Shown here: piece after piece, positions 1 to 8,766 of the stretch
Layout: each line of letters begins with the position of its first letter
Numbering within the stretch: the first letter of the stretch is position 1
Assembly: GCA_021809185.1 (NCBI GenBank)
Contig: JAKBAI010000027.1
Span: forward strand, 1-33,396
Length of the DNA stretch: 33,396 nucleotides
Reading direction: 5' to 3'
From: Planctomycetota bacterium
GTDB taxonomy: Bacteria; Planctomycetota; Planctomycetia; Gemmatales; Gemmataceae
Made by a program: the position numbers and the translations under genes
Notes under the pieces: generated by a model
What the model was told of the DNA's origin: nothing
The model's input: only the letters and a program-made list of their open reading frames with translations
Database searches by the model: none

Positions 1-635
1 GGAACTTTCGGGAAGGGATAGAATGGACCGATATAGGGGAAGGCGTTGTGGGGATAAGATTGAGGGTAAGCAACCCGCGAAATATTCGGATATGGGGCAT
101 AGGTTGGCCACGAATATTGAGGCAAGGTAGGGCCATTCGGATCAATATTAGGAAATTGAGGGGCCGATAATGGCATTGGATCGCCCAAAGGAGCGCCACC
201 CATCATGGCTCCGCCAGGGGGATTTCCCATAGCGAGCTGACCCCCATTTCCTGTCATACCCATCCCTGGAACCATGGGCGATTGAGCCTGGATTGGCTGA
301 ATCGCTGGAGTAACCTGGACATCAGAAACGATCTGAGAGACTCCCTCTACCTGACCAACTCGATCGATGATCAATTTCATCATTTCATCGGAAGCGATGG
401 TCCCTTTGAGTTCTACTCGTCCGTTCTGAGCTACGATATTTATTTTTGTTCCGGCAAATCGGGAAACCCCCATTTGTCGAATTGTATTCGCAACTCGATC
501 GGCGAGTTGCTGGTTCTGAATACTGGATGTGTTCGATCCTTGATTCAGATGAATTTTTCTCGGTTCTTGAGCGTTTAGACTAGAGATTCCCAGTCCTATC
601 ACTGCTGCAAGGGTTAATAATCTACGAACCGTCAC
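1..635 (-). CDS. Secreted BON-domain protein (3' part beyond left edge)
   Basis: Read directly from the minus strand: it starts at a GTG (633-635) with a perfect AGGAGG seven bases upstream, and runs open for 211 codons to the window edge with no stop. Residues 1-22 form a signal peptide (MTVRRLLTLAAV...SLNA, cut before QE). Residues about 45-108 match a BON domain (VANTIRQMGV, GRVELKGTIAS, VEGVSQIVSDVQV), a fold of exported proteins thought to bind lipid or polymer. The tail from 110 is rich in Met, Gly and Pro, then Tyr and Pro (YIGPFYPFPKV at the edge), as in planctomycete proteins of this type; from memory of that family perhaps a few dozen residues are missing. The closer ATG at the Shine-Dalgarno is in another frame and stops at once, so GTG is the start. 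Role unknown; envelope or periplasm is inferred. Confidence 0.85.
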   Translation of the reverse strand, partial: MTVRRLLTLAAVIGLGISSLNAQEPRKIHLNQGSNTSSIQNQQLADRVANTIRQMGVSRFAGTKINIVAQNGRVELKGTIASDEMMKLIIDRVGQVEGVSQIVSDVQVTPAIQPIQAQSPMVPGMGMTGNGGQLAMGNPPGGAMMGGAPLGDPMPLSAPQFPNIDPNGPTLPQYSWPTYAPYPNISRVAYPQSYPHNAFPYIGPFYPFPKV

Positions 636-1213
636 TGGACATCCTCCTTGTATTAGACGGATAATTTTCGTACTTTTATCTTCGACGATCCATCCATAAA
701 GAAAAAGAAATCCTCCTCGTTAAGATTAACTTTCCCTCAGATTCCTATGGCACAATCCTCTTGCAGGTCTTTTTGGGATTAGTTCATTAAATCGGCCTAA
801 TTGATATAATCGGTATGCCGTTTCGTACCGGTACTAATAGACTTACAATAAGTAGATTAGTTTCATTTCAAGTGGAGTAGATAAAATCCTATCTATTATA
901 CCCCCTTATTCTTAGACCTAGTAGGAATAATAGAAATGCCTATTTATCCTTACTTTTCCCAGAGATTCATTATCACTACATACTCTGACAAATAATAAAA
1001 CGAAAGCGATTTTTCAAGGATGTTAACTGTTTCTCTACATGAAAAATCAAAATCAATCCGCATAGATTATATTGGACTGTCTCGAAGACCATAAAAGTAG
1101 ATCACTTTCCCTTTCATTTTCCGAACCAATTCCCCATATAGATACTCTAAAGAAATAGAAAAGACAGATTCTGTTGACATTCTTCCTGGAGTCAGTACAA
1201 TCTCTTTACACAT
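636..1213. other. Intergenic, no gene seen
   Basis: AT-rich spacer between the BON gene (leftward) and tRNA-Arg. It must hold the BON promoter but no convincing -35/-10 pair was found. A short 14-codon minus-strand frame (ATG, then DGSSKIKVRKLSV) ends just before the BON Shine-Dalgarno and has a purine-rich stretch upstream at a poor distance; it may be chance. A weak 6-bp hairpin (tagata/tatcta) lies near 883-900. Confidence 0.5.
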
Positions 1214-1287
<74 letters not shown>

Positions 1288-1473
1288 ATTGAATGAAATG
1301 CAAGATTTGGAACTACTATTAGTTTCTACCAATAGCCTATCCCAATAATTTCTTCAAAGGCAGTTTTGATAATTTCCAGCTAAATTAGTTTTTTATTTCG
1401 AGTCTTTAGAACACTAAATTCTAATATAATTTCGTTTTCAAATTTAATTGTCAACTTATTTTTCCGGATTTTT

Positions 1474-3330
1474 ATGATCAAATATTTTTTTTCTTTATGG
1501 ATTGTACTTGTTTTAGTTTCTTCCCATTTTACTCAATCGATTCGAGGGGATGAAAAGAAAGCTCCACAATCGGTAGAGGAATTATTTCATGGATTCGATC
1601 CGCGCCAAGAAGATCTCCATACAAAACTGGTGCGGGAGTGGGAGAAGGACGGGATTGTCTACCGTTATATAACCTATCATATTGGGATTTTCAAAGGGAA
1701 AGCTGCGCGAATGGCCGCATTCTATGGTTTTCCCAAAGGGGCCAAAAAAATCCCCAGTTTATTACATATTCATGGGGGTGGTCAACGTGCTTTTTTGAGC
1801 GAAGTTGAGTTCTATGCTAAAAGAGGATATGCCTGTTTATCGATCAACTGGGGCGGTCGAGAGATGGAGCAAGCTCAAAAAGGGGATGAGAACACCGATT
1901 GGGGAGCTGTTGATCCAACTCAAAAGAACGTGCCAGGTTATGAAAATATGAAGCCGGGAGAAAAGTATCTCGATCCGTTTGAATCACCGCGAAATAATAA
2001 TTGGTTTTTGTTGACGTTGGGGTGCCAACGCGGACTAACCTTTCTCGAACGACAATTAGAAGTAGACCCTAATCGGCTGGGAGTTTATGGCCATTCGATG
2101 GGTGGGTCTTTAACTATTTATGTAGCTGGTAGTGACAACCGCGTACGAGCTGCATCACCATCCGTCGGCGGCTCTGGTTTTCGAACCCAAGTTCGGCCAT
2201 TCTTATCTGCTTATAAACCAATATTACCCGATCGAGATGAGAAACTATTTAATAAAACTCTGGGATTCGAATCGTATTCTCCGCATATTCACTGCCCGCT
2301 TCTCTGGTTGGGTGCAACGAACGACTTTCATGGAGTGATGGATGATACTTATCGGACGGGTGCGTTAATTCCACATAAACAGGTACGCTATTCGTTTACC
2401 CCGCATATGAATCATCGCTTTACACCAGAGTTTGCGGTTACTCGTCCATTATGGTTTGACCAGTATCTGAAAAATTCGTTTACCTTTCCAAAAACTCCTG
2501 AATCTAAGGTTGTTCTCGACTCTGCGGATCATGTCGCTGAAATACAAATCTATCCCGATTGGCCAGAAAAAGTAGCCAGTGTGCAGATTTATTACTCCCT
2601 CAATGCTGATCCGCGCGCTCGATTTTGGCGTTCGGGAACTCCATTCAAACTAAACGAATCTTCTAAGAAAAATTGCTGGACTGCGAAATTACCTATTTTC
2701 AGTAATAACCAACCGATATTTGCTTTTGCAAATGTAAGTTATCCCATCGAGAAAACAGCATCGGAACCATATGCCCGACCAACTGAGCGATTTACATTAA
2801 GTTCTATTTTACAAATCGTCTCTCCAAAAGAACTTCAGAAAGCTCGGGTGAAAGCAACGGACACCCGCGAATCGGTGATTGAAGATTTTCAACACCAAGA
2901 TTCCAAACAACTTTGGCGCGATTGGTATATCTTATCGGGGGACAATCCTCATCATTGGGAATACTCCACCCGCAAACTAAATGACCCAAAGTGGCAAGGT
3001 CAAGTCAATCAAACGTTGAATCTGGAAGTTCAGACCGATCGAGCGAACGAATTGATCATCCTTTTATCCGAAAATGAATACCGATTTTATCGCGGACCGC
3101 AGAAACAATTCATAGCAGTTGTTAAGTTAACTGGTGGCAAAGAACCGCAAACGATTGTTTTATCACCCAAAGATTTTCAATCGGTTAAGTGGGAAAACTT
3201 AAAATCGTGGCAAAATGTCGACTTGCTTTCGTTCCGAGCCTATTTCGAAAAGGGAAATAAACTCTTAGGCAGTAAATCCTGGGTGGGTAAACAACCGGTA
3301 TTTCGCAAACTTTGGTGGCAAGAGAAGTAA
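1474..3330 (+). CDS. Secreted alpha/beta-hydrolase (acetyl-xylan-esterase / prolyl-oligopeptidase-like)
   Basis: A 618-residue exported hydrolase. Residues 1-25 form a signal peptide (MIKYFFSLWIVLVLVSSHF). The core covers about 60-335: an oxyanion-hole HGGG at 100-103, the nucleophile elbow GHSMGG at 206-211 with Ser208, a plausible acid Asp284 (GATNDF) and a plausible base His311 or His314 (PHMNHRF). This matches the acetyl-xylan-esterase/dienelactone-hydrolase branch of the fold, which cleaves esters in carbohydrate or peptide-like substrates. The C-terminal 280 residues look like beta-sandwich accessory domains, possibly for carbohydrate binding. No clear Shine-Dalgarno precedes the ATG. 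It is monocistronic and converges on the 3382-3936 gene; a weak imperfect hairpin at 3334-3356 could end transcription. Substrate is unknown. Confidence 0.85.
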   Translation: MIKYFFSLWIVLVLVSSHFTQSIRGDEKKAPQSVEELFHGFDPRQEDLHTKLVREWEKDGIVYRYITYHIGIFKGKAARMAAFYGFPKGAKKIPSLLHIHGGGQRAFLSEVEFYAKRGYACLSINWGGREMEQAQKGDENTDWGAVDPTQKNVPGYENMKPGEKYLDPFESPRNNNWFLLTLGCQRGLTFLERQLEVDPNRLGVYGHSMGGSLTIYVAGSDNRVRAASPSVGGSGFRTQVRPFLSAYKPILPDRDEKLFNKTLGFESYSPHIHCPLLWLGATNDFHGVMDDTYRTGALIPHKQVRYSFTPHMNHRFTPEFAVTRPLWFDQYLKNSFTFPKTPESKVVLDSADHVAEIQIYPDWPEKVASVQIYYSLNADPRARFWRSGTPFKLNESSKKNCWTAKLPIFSNNQPIFAFANVSYPIEKTASEPYARPTERFTLSSILQIVSPKELQKARVKATDTRESVIEDFQHQDSKQLWRDWYILSGDNPHHWEYSTRKLNDPKWQGQVNQTLNLEVQTDRANELIILLSENEYRFYRGPQKQFIAVVKLTGGKEPQTIVLSPKDFQSVKWENLKSWQNVDLLSFRAYFEKGNKLLGSKSWVGKQPVFRKLWWQEK

Positions 3331-3381
3331 ATGGGGAGTGGAATGACCATTCACTTCTTTATGGGAAGTAAGGTAAATTTG

Positions 3382-3936
3382 TTAAAAACTATCCCCAAAA
3401 AGTTTTTTTAGATTGGTTTCTTGATTTGCATCTATTCCAATGAATGCGATGGCATTGCGAACCCCTCCTAAATACATCGCAACTGCTCGATTGGAACCGT
3501 CATCAATTTTATAACGAAGAGGTTCATAGCTCTCCAGAATAACTATTATTGGAAGTAATGGATTGAATAATTGAATATGTTGAACCATATTCCAAATTCG
3601 GTCTGTAAACACATTCTTCTTCTTAAATAATTCCGTAGTTTTGCTCACCGATTGTTGAGGAAAACCAGGCCTACCTCCGAAATTTTCCCATGTCTCACAT
3701 TTATCGAGTTCTACAACTCCCAAGAACCATTTTTTCTCACCAATCATCTTTTCTCGGATTTTGTGATTATCGAAATAATCGTTTACCAATTTCTTATAAT
3801 CGCCCTTAAAGAGCTCGATTTTTTCATTTAAGAGTTTTTCTCTGAATTCTTCTGGAGAGTTTGTAGGGGATTTCATTTTGTCGGCAAGATAAATTGTTTG
3901 TTTAACTTGCTTTGCATCGCAATTTAATAAAAACAT
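3382..3936 (-). CDS. Hypothetical protein with ParB/sulfiredoxin-like motif
   Basis: A 184-residue soluble protein with no signal peptide or membrane segment. The start ATG has a good Shine-Dalgarno (GAGGAG, about 4 bases away). The first two thirds are charged and helical with no family I recognise. Near the C-terminus KIDDGSNRAVAMYLGG (143-158), followed by AIAFIG, resembles the (D)DG-x-x-R box of the ParB/Srx fold, a nucleotide-binding fold used by ParB, sulfiredoxin and some nucleases. In ParB-like proteins that box sits nearer the N-terminus, and no helix-turn-helix follows here, so this is not a partition protein. It stands alone between a hydrolase gene and a long spacer with a possible remnant, which suggests an accessory gene. 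Real coding is likely; function is not assigned. Confidence 0.7.
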   Translation of the reverse strand: MFLLNCDAKQVKQTIYLADKMKSPTNSPEEFREKLLNEKIELFKGDYKKLVNDYFDNHKIREKMIGEKKWFLGVVELDKCETWENFGGRPGFPQQSVSKTTELFKKKNVFTDRIWNMVQHIQLFNPLLPIIVILESYEPLRYKIDDGSNRAVAMYLGGVRNAIAFIGIDANQETNLKKLFGDSF

Positions 3937-4640
3937 TTTTCTCCTCGATATTTTAATTGTTTCCTAAAATGATTTTCCTTTTGCTGAATTTTATTCGTAT
4001 TTATAGTACTATAAATATATACTATATTGATTATAATGAAAAAGCAATACTTACTAAGGAGTTTTTGTTAAATCGAAGGAATTTTATTCTAGTTGTCCTT
4101 ATACTCCAAAATGAAAGCAACAGTTCTGATAGAGCCAAACGATAACCAATGTTATCTGAAAATAGAGTCCTCCTTCCCGAGGATGTGCTGAGTAGTTGCT
4201 TGGCTACAACCTTATTTTAAGATCACCCACTGCCAATATAAAGCATCCAAGAAACACAGCAAACCATTTATGGAAATTATTCCAAATCTTCTTAAAATAA
4301 TTCAAATCAGTATTTGGTGGTTGAAAATCGCTTGGATATGCAGTGAAGAATTCAACCTCAAAAATCTTGGATTGCTATCACCGATTGCAAATAATTTAAT
4401 AGCCCAAACTCAAAATTAGGATCGATTTTGAAGTTTACTCGAAATCAGCAAATTACTCTTCTTCCTTTACCTATAAAAAAAGAACAGCCATCGAAACCTC
4501 TCTCTCCGGATCGATTTTCCTTTAGGATCGTTAACCAATATGAATCGTTTCGAATCGTTAACCAATTCGGTAAATTGAATTTATAGATTTAAAATCTTGA
4601 ATATAGGATAAATTAAATATGTAATTTGAATTTAAGATTA
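3937..4640. other. Long intergenic stretch with a possible gene remnant
   Basis: About 700 bases without an intact gene. A minus-strand remnant candidate is listed separately at 4204-4445. A 13-bp direct repeat, atcgttaaccaat, occurs at 4527-4539 and 4554-4566 (period 27). A plus-strand frame at 3957-4145 is Ile/Tyr/Asn-rich and looks like translated AT-rich spacer. Confidence 0.5.
4204..4445 (-). pseudogene. Possible frameshifted remnant of a small protein
   Basis: Two adjacent minus-strand frames give plausible protein-like sequence that joins if one base is removed from the A5 run at 4360-4364. The upstream part ends ...NYLQSVIAIQDF. The downstream part continues FEVEFFTAYPSDFQPPN..., includes a hydrophobic stretch (WFAVFLGCFILAVG) and stops at 4204-4206. 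There is no start codon or Shine-Dalgarno at the 5' end. In AT-rich DNA frames of this size occur by chance, so this is a weak call; a decayed membrane protein end is the best reading. Confidence 0.22.
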
Positions 4641-4711
4641 AGCGGGATACGGGAGTCGAACCCGTCTCACAGCCTTGGGAAGGCTGGGCACAGCCGATAT
4701 ACCAATCCCGC
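4641..4711 (-). tRNA. tRNA-Gly (anticodon CCC)
   Basis: On the minus strand 71 nt fold as a cloverleaf. The acceptor is GCGGGAT/ATCCCGC, the D-arm is short (GTAT/GTGC with wobbles), and the anticodon stem CAGCC/GGCTG holds loop TTCCCAA, giving anticodon CCC. The T-arm is ACGGG-TTCGACT-CCCGT. It reads GGG glycine codons. The discriminator is U and CCA is not encoded. It is isolated from other RNA genes. Confidence 0.93.
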
Positions 4712-5016
4712 TTAGAAATTTATCTTATGGAACCGGTGAATAAAATACAAGAGTCTGAACTTTGGAAATTAGTTTGGGCTTCATTTAAATCTCTGAATTT
4801 CAACTTGGAAATGAGGGTTTAAGACTTAGAAAAATTCATGAATCGAATTAAAAGTGGCTTTTCAAACGAAAAAAGATCCTAAATTAATGGGCTTTATTGA
4901 ACGTATCTTTCATTTTTAACAGAGGTGAAGGAGTGTTAAAAAGGATAAAGAAGCGAGAAAAATAGGTCTCGCGAATACGAGACCTATCGCAATTATAAAG
5001 CTAAAATATTGGATCA
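4712..5016. other. Intergenic; holds the thuA-like gene's terminator
   Basis: Spacer between tRNA-Gly and the ThuA-domain gene, both on the minus strand. Apart from the hairpin terminator at 4956-4987, no open frame, repeat or promoter stands out. Confidence 0.5.
4956..4987 (-). terminator. Intrinsic terminator of the ThuA-domain gene
   Basis: Perfect 10-bp stem, ataggtctcg (4962-4971) and cgagacctat (4978-4987), with a 6-nt loop. On the minus strand it is followed by a U-rich tail (plus-strand gagaaaaa, 4956-4963). It lies 29 bases past the stop codon of the ThuA-domain gene. Confidence 0.85.
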
Positions 5017-5985
5017 CTATTTCGAAGGAGAAGAAGGGGTAGCCGAACCCTGTTTCATTCCCATAGCCCATTGAAGACCACCAATTAAATGAGCCTGAAA
5101 CCGGGGGTCTTTCCAAACTTCGCGACGATGACCTAAAGAGGTATAAAACGCTTTCCCTTTACCGTATTCATGACACCAGGAAACGGCATAATCTTTATCC
5201 GATCGGTTCCCTCTACTCAAATCGATCGAGGATGGGTCGATGCTATAGATGATGTGCAGCTTGGAACGAGAGTAAGGAGCGGGTCGAAATTCATATATTT
5301 CATCTGTGATGATCGGGTCGCCAGAAAAGGCGCTTCCCGCTGGGTGATTGGGATCTTCGACCTTAATCTTTACCTTTTGATGCCATGGGTGTTTCAAGAA
5401 ATAAGCTCCCACTAAATCGCCATAAGCAGTAGCACCATAAAGGGTATCGGTTGCACAATGGGTACCTGCAAATGCACCCCCATTTTTTACCCAAGCGGTT
5501 AGATCGTTTACTTCTTCTTTGGTTAAAGGATTGCCTGTGGTAAAGAACAGAACCGCATCAAATTTTTTCAAAGTCTCTGCGTTTACTCGTCCACAATTTT
5601 CTTTTTCTACTGTTTTCCCTGTGCGTGCACGAAATTCTTCCGAGTATTTTTCTAGAACAGATTTTTCTATTACTGTTTCTTTACCTTTTACTCGTTGTTT
5701 GTATTTCATAACCTGTTTGGGATCGCGAGTAAACCGGAAACAGGTGACATCAAAACCATTTTTGGGTCCGAGTTCTTTCAGGATATCTTCGGCAACGCCC
5801 ACCGAATCGTGAATGAAACCTCCAGAATCGGTTATCAAAAGTAGATGTTTGAGTTTTTCGTTTGGTTCTGCACCTAAGATGCTAGATACGATGCTAGATT
5901 GCATAAACAGACAAACGTAAGCAAGCAAAACAACAGTTAAACCGCCCGGTTTTCTCATTCGTTTTGCTCGAATAAATCGAGACAT
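5017..5985 (-). CDS. ThuA-like domain protein, membrane-anchored or exported
   Basis: A 322-residue protein of the ThuA-like family (class I glutamine-amidotransferase-like fold, common in planctomycete sugar-degradation loci). Residues 14-38 are hydrophobic after a basic N-terminus (MSRFIRAKRMRKPGG), so a long signal peptide or membrane anchor. Family features in order: LLLITDSGGFIHDS (48-61), FDAVLFFTTGNPLT, GGAFAGTHCATDT (169-181), HPWHQKVKI, ITDEIYEF, and near the C-terminus a block with YGKGKAFYTSLGH and WAMG. The ATG at 5985 has GGAG eight bases upstream; Met10 is a possible but less supported start. It is monocistronic, with its own terminator. ThuA was named from trehalose utilisation, but the catalytic role of these exported homologs is not established, so no substrate is given. 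Confidence 0.88.
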   Translation of the reverse strand: MSRFIRAKRMRKPGGLTVVLLAYVCLFMQSSIVSSILGAEPNEKLKHLLLITDSGGFIHDSVGVAEDILKELGPKNGFDVTCFRFTRDPKQVMKYKQRVKGKETVIEKSVLEKYSEEFRARTGKTVEKENCGRVNAETLKKFDAVLFFTTGNPLTKEEVNDLTAWVKNGGAFAGTHCATDTLYGATAYGDLVGAYFLKHPWHQKVKIKVEDPNHPAGSAFSGDPIITDEIYEFRPAPYSRSKLHIIYSIDPSSIDLSRGNRSDKDYAVSWCHEYGKGKAFYTSLGHRREVWKDPRFQAHLIGGLQWAMGMKQGSATPSSPSK

Positions 5986-6140
5986 AATCTATACTCCAAA
6001 GTTGAGGGAGGGTTGGTAAGATTAATTATTTTAGATAGATCGACAGAAAATGGATATACCATTTTTTTGAAAAAAACAAAATATTTGCCGACTTACGGAT
6101 ATGGAATTAAAGAAATGTTTCTTATTGAATAATCAAACTT

Positions 6141-6181
6141 AAAAAAATAGGGGAATCGACTATCACTTAAGCCGATTCCCC
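6141..6181 (-). terminator. Intrinsic terminator of the DUF1573 gene
   Basis: Perfect 9-bp stem ggggaatcg (6150-6158) and cgattcccc (6173-6181) with a 14-nt loop. On the minus strand it is followed by a U7 tract (plus-strand A7, 6141-6147). It lies 60 bases beyond the DUF1573 stop. Confidence 0.85.
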
Positions 6182-6241
6182 CAAACTTATTCAAAAATAG
6201 AAGCTAAGTAAATCTTTAACAACTATCAAAAATAAAATAGA

Positions 6242-7222
6242 TTACTTAATCACTTTCGCATGAATCGCTAGATAGAGAGAGCTTTCGCCGGAATCAGTAA
6301 CGATCGTCAATTTATCATTCAGATCCATCTCTTTACTCGGTTTCAGTTTAATCGTTAGTACGTGAATCGCTTTGGAGCCAGAAGTTTTATCCAATTGAAT
6401 CGAAGCTGAAGCCCCTTCGATCGCTAAAATCTGAAACGGTTTGGTTCCACGGATCATCACTTTTCGTTCGATTTTTTGATCCTTGACCGATTGCAACGAC
6501 AAGGTGCCAAAATCGATATTGCTTTGAGAAAGCACCAAAGCAGGTTGAACTTCAACGGTTAAAGGTACGCGAATACGTGGCATGGAAGGATTCGAAGTTT
6601 CGATCCATACATCGGAATACCATTTTCCTACAGGTAATCTAGGATGAAGTTTGGCAGTTAATTTATAAACTACCTCTAGCCCTTCTCGTTTGACAAGTTT
6701 CAACGAGGGGAGAATGTAATTCGATTCCGGGGTCGGTTTCGAAAGAGTCCAATTGGCATCTCCATAAAAAGAGATCATCATGCTTGAAGTCGATTGAGAT
6801 TCTTTACTTATCGCTCCAAAAGCAAGAGTATCAGGGTTCATGGCAAAGTCGGTCCGACCAAAAGCACGAACAACAACAGAGGCTTCTTCATAAACCGGGG
6901 AGGAAAAATTGACAAAAATGGTTACTTCCTTGTGTCCGATAAAACGCGAAGAATCCATCTGCGCTAAAATATTGATCGATTTCCCAGGTGCTATCGTTGC
7001 AACTGGTGCAGAAGCGGTTGTACAACCGCAAGAGACGCGCAAACTGCTTATAGTAAGAGTTTCCTTATGAGGATTAGTCAATTTGAAATAGTGAACCAGC
7101 ACAGGTCCGCGCGGCACATTCCCAAAATCATGAACTTTTTCTTCAAAATACTCAGCAGCATTCACATGAATTGGGGCAAAAAACACACTCACTAACACAA
7201 CGGAGGCAAACCAGCGTAACAT
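6242..7222 (-). CDS. Secreted DUF1573-domain protein
   Basis: A 326-residue exported protein. I place the start at the ATG of 7220-7222. The frame is open to a TTG at 7237, but the GGAG inside that extension sits eight bases before the ATG, as a Shine-Dalgarno should. Residues 1-22 (MLRWFASVVLVSVFFAPIHVNA) form a signal peptide. Residues about 24-110 match DUF1573 (VHDFGNVPRGP, FKLTNP, LRVSCGCTTAS with Cys65/Cys67, and a G-x-x-I-x-I block), an Ig-like beta-sandwich widespread in Bacteroidetes and Planctomycetes. The rest is beta-rich, probably two further Ig-like (HYDIN/ASPM-type) repeats. Probable periplasmic or surface structural role; no enzymatic motif is visible. Monocistronic, with its own terminator. 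Confidence 0.88.
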   Translation of the reverse strand: MLRWFASVVLVSVFFAPIHVNAAEYFEEKVHDFGNVPRGPVLVHYFKLTNPHKETLTISSLRVSCGCTTASAPVATIAPGKSINILAQMDSSRFIGHKEVTIFVNFSSPVYEEASVVVRAFGRTDFAMNPDTLAFGAISKESQSTSSMMISFYGDANWTLSKPTPESNYILPSLKLVKREGLEVVYKLTAKLHPRLPVGKWYSDVWIETSNPSMPRIRVPLTVEVQPALVLSQSNIDFGTLSLQSVKDQKIERKVMIRGTKPFQILAIEGASASIQLDKTSGSKAIHVLTIKLKPSKEMDLNDKLTIVTDSGESSLYLAIHAKVIK

Positions 7223-7645
7223 CGTATTAAACTCCAAAAGTAAATCGATTTTGTGGACTTCAAATCGATAAAATACCCTTTACTTTATCCTATCGCTTTT
7301 CTGACCAAAGTTTGTACATTCAACCTAAGGAATTAAAGTTTTTCAACAAACAATTTCCGTTACTATTCTCTTTATTGCATTAATTCAATCATCTATTACA
7401 ATCCTCTTTCTTGTGCAAACAATATTTATCGTCGGGTTCGATCGTTTTCCCTTTGCAAATGATTCAAAAAAACAAAATGTCCTTTTCATCTGTCTAACTG
7501 TACCAATAAAAGTGATTAATCGTTTCTCACTCAATCCGAGAGATCTTTGAAAGTCCGCAGACTCTTGTTTTTCTATCTAAAGTTTGATTCCCCCAACTAT
7601 AGTAAGACCTCCTAACAAGGTTCTAAAAACAAATATTTATCAACG
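7223..7645. other. Intergenic, no gene seen
   Basis: Between the comF-like gene (upstream in transcription, minus strand) and the DUF1573 gene. It must contain the DUF1573 promoter. No hairpin terminator for the comF-like gene was recognised, nor any coding-like frame. Confidence 0.45.
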
Positions 7646-7670
7646 AGGATCTACTATAAGGATCTACTAT
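7646..7670. repeat. 13-bp tandem duplication across the comF stop
   Basis: Unit aggatctactata at 7646-7658 is repeated at 7659-7670 (12 identical bases). The second copy carries the comF stop codon (plus-strand cta, 7667-7669), so the gene's 3' end has been duplicated into the spacer. Confidence 0.85.
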
Positions 7671-8497
7671 CGATGAGCCAGGACCGCAACCCAGATTTTA
7701 TCTGCTTTGTGATCTTTAAGTAATTTGGCGATTTCGTTTACGGTTGTACCTGTAGTAAACACATCGTCTACTATAATTATAGACTGTCCAGACAAGGACA
7801 AATCCGATTTCATTGCAAAACTCCCTTTGACATTCTGTCGCCTTTCTTTCGCCGATACGGTCGTTTGTTTTCTGGTTGCCCGGATTCTCTTTACCCAGTT
7901 TGGTTGCAGTGGAATCTTCATTTCCTTAGCAATCTGTTCTGCTAAGGTTTCGCTTTGGTTGTATCCCCGTTTCCACCAACGTGTCCAGTGTAAAGGCGTT
8001 GGAATAACCACCGTTGGGTTTAGAGAGATAAATTGGTCTCGTTTCGATTCTATCCAAAGTTTGCCGAGCTGCACCGCAAAAGATTCCCCAGAAAGCGATT
8101 TCATCCGCAAAATCGCTTCTCTCAACATACCATCATATATTCCAAAACGAAATGCCCCATCAAAAGAATAGTTTACTGCTCGGCATTGTCCACAACGATC
8201 AGAATATGTTCTTTTTGAAATCACTCCTATGGGTAAATTGCTTAAACAACGGTTACAATACAAATTCGTATCGGAAGTTAATTGTTGAATACAATTTTGG
8301 CAAAAGACGGGATCAGTTCTTTTTCCCAACGGATCCGCAACGGTAACACTACTCGATGTTGAAACTCCCTTTTCTGAATTGTAATCTGTATTCTTTATCG
8401 TGGGGAAATCGATCGGTTCTCGGCATCCAAAACATAAATTGGGTAAGGCAATTTGTAAGCAACCCGCATAGATTTTTTGAAGAATATCTTTAAGCAT
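7667..8497 (-). CDS. comF: ComF-family phosphoribosyltransferase
   Basis: A 276-residue protein of the ComF/GntX family. Four Cys-x2-Cys pairs (22/25, 66/69, 81/84, 102/105) form N-terminal zinc-ribbon knuckles. The C-terminal half is a type I phosphoribosyltransferase fold with VVIPTPLHWTRWWKRGYNQS (163-182) and the PRPP-binding loop IIIVDDVFTTGTT (240-252). In naturally competent bacteria ComF takes part in handling transformed single-stranded DNA; in most other bacteria the role is unproven. An insert of about 30 residues between the first and second Cys pairs (31-62) is Ser/Thr-rich and looks variable. The ATG has only a weak Shine-Dalgarno (AGAAG). It is divergent from queG across 269 bases that must hold both promoters. 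No other competence gene is in the window. Confidence 0.88.
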   Translation of the reverse strand: MLKDILQKIYAGCLQIALPNLCFGCREPIDFPTIKNTDYNSEKGVSTSSSVTVADPLGKRTDPVFCQNCIQQLTSDTNLYCNRCLSNLPIGVISKRTYSDRCGQCRAVNYSFDGAFRFGIYDGMLREAILRMKSLSGESFAVQLGKLWIESKRDQFISLNPTVVIPTPLHWTRWWKRGYNQSETLAEQIAKEMKIPLQPNWVKRIRATRKQTTVSAKERRQNVKGSFAMKSDLSLSGQSIIIVDDVFTTGTTVNEIAKLLKDHKADKIWVAVLAHR

Positions 8498-8766
8498 AAC
8501 GCTTCTTCTAAAATCAAATAATTAGGTGAATAATTCCATCTTTAGGCTTTAAGTTATTTTGTTTAATATTCATTCTCAATAATTGAAAAAGAAAATTATT
8601 TCTAATAACATCAAGGTTTATCAAATATTTCGATCAGATAAACTTTTCCTATATTTTAACTGCTGAACAGAATCATGCAAGCATTTTTTTGTTTCTCTTA
8701 GAATAATGCGGTGATTCTTCTTATGAGGTTTTCGGTTAATTCAACAAGAATTGATAAAATGATTTA

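Noticed and set aside
282..578. Plus-strand 98-codon frame
   Set aside because: It is antisense to the BON gene at 1-635, which has a signal peptide, a BON domain and a perfect Shine-Dalgarno.
3382..3936. ParB partition protein
   Set aside because: Motif position is wrong and there is no helix-turn-helix or neighbouring parA.
3957..4145. Plus-strand 62-codon frame
   Set aside because: Ile/Tyr/Asn-rich translation of AT-rich spacer, no Shine-Dalgarno and no family features.
6242..7237. TTG start for the DUF1573 protein
   Set aside because: The added five codons overlap the GGAG that serves the ATG at 7222.
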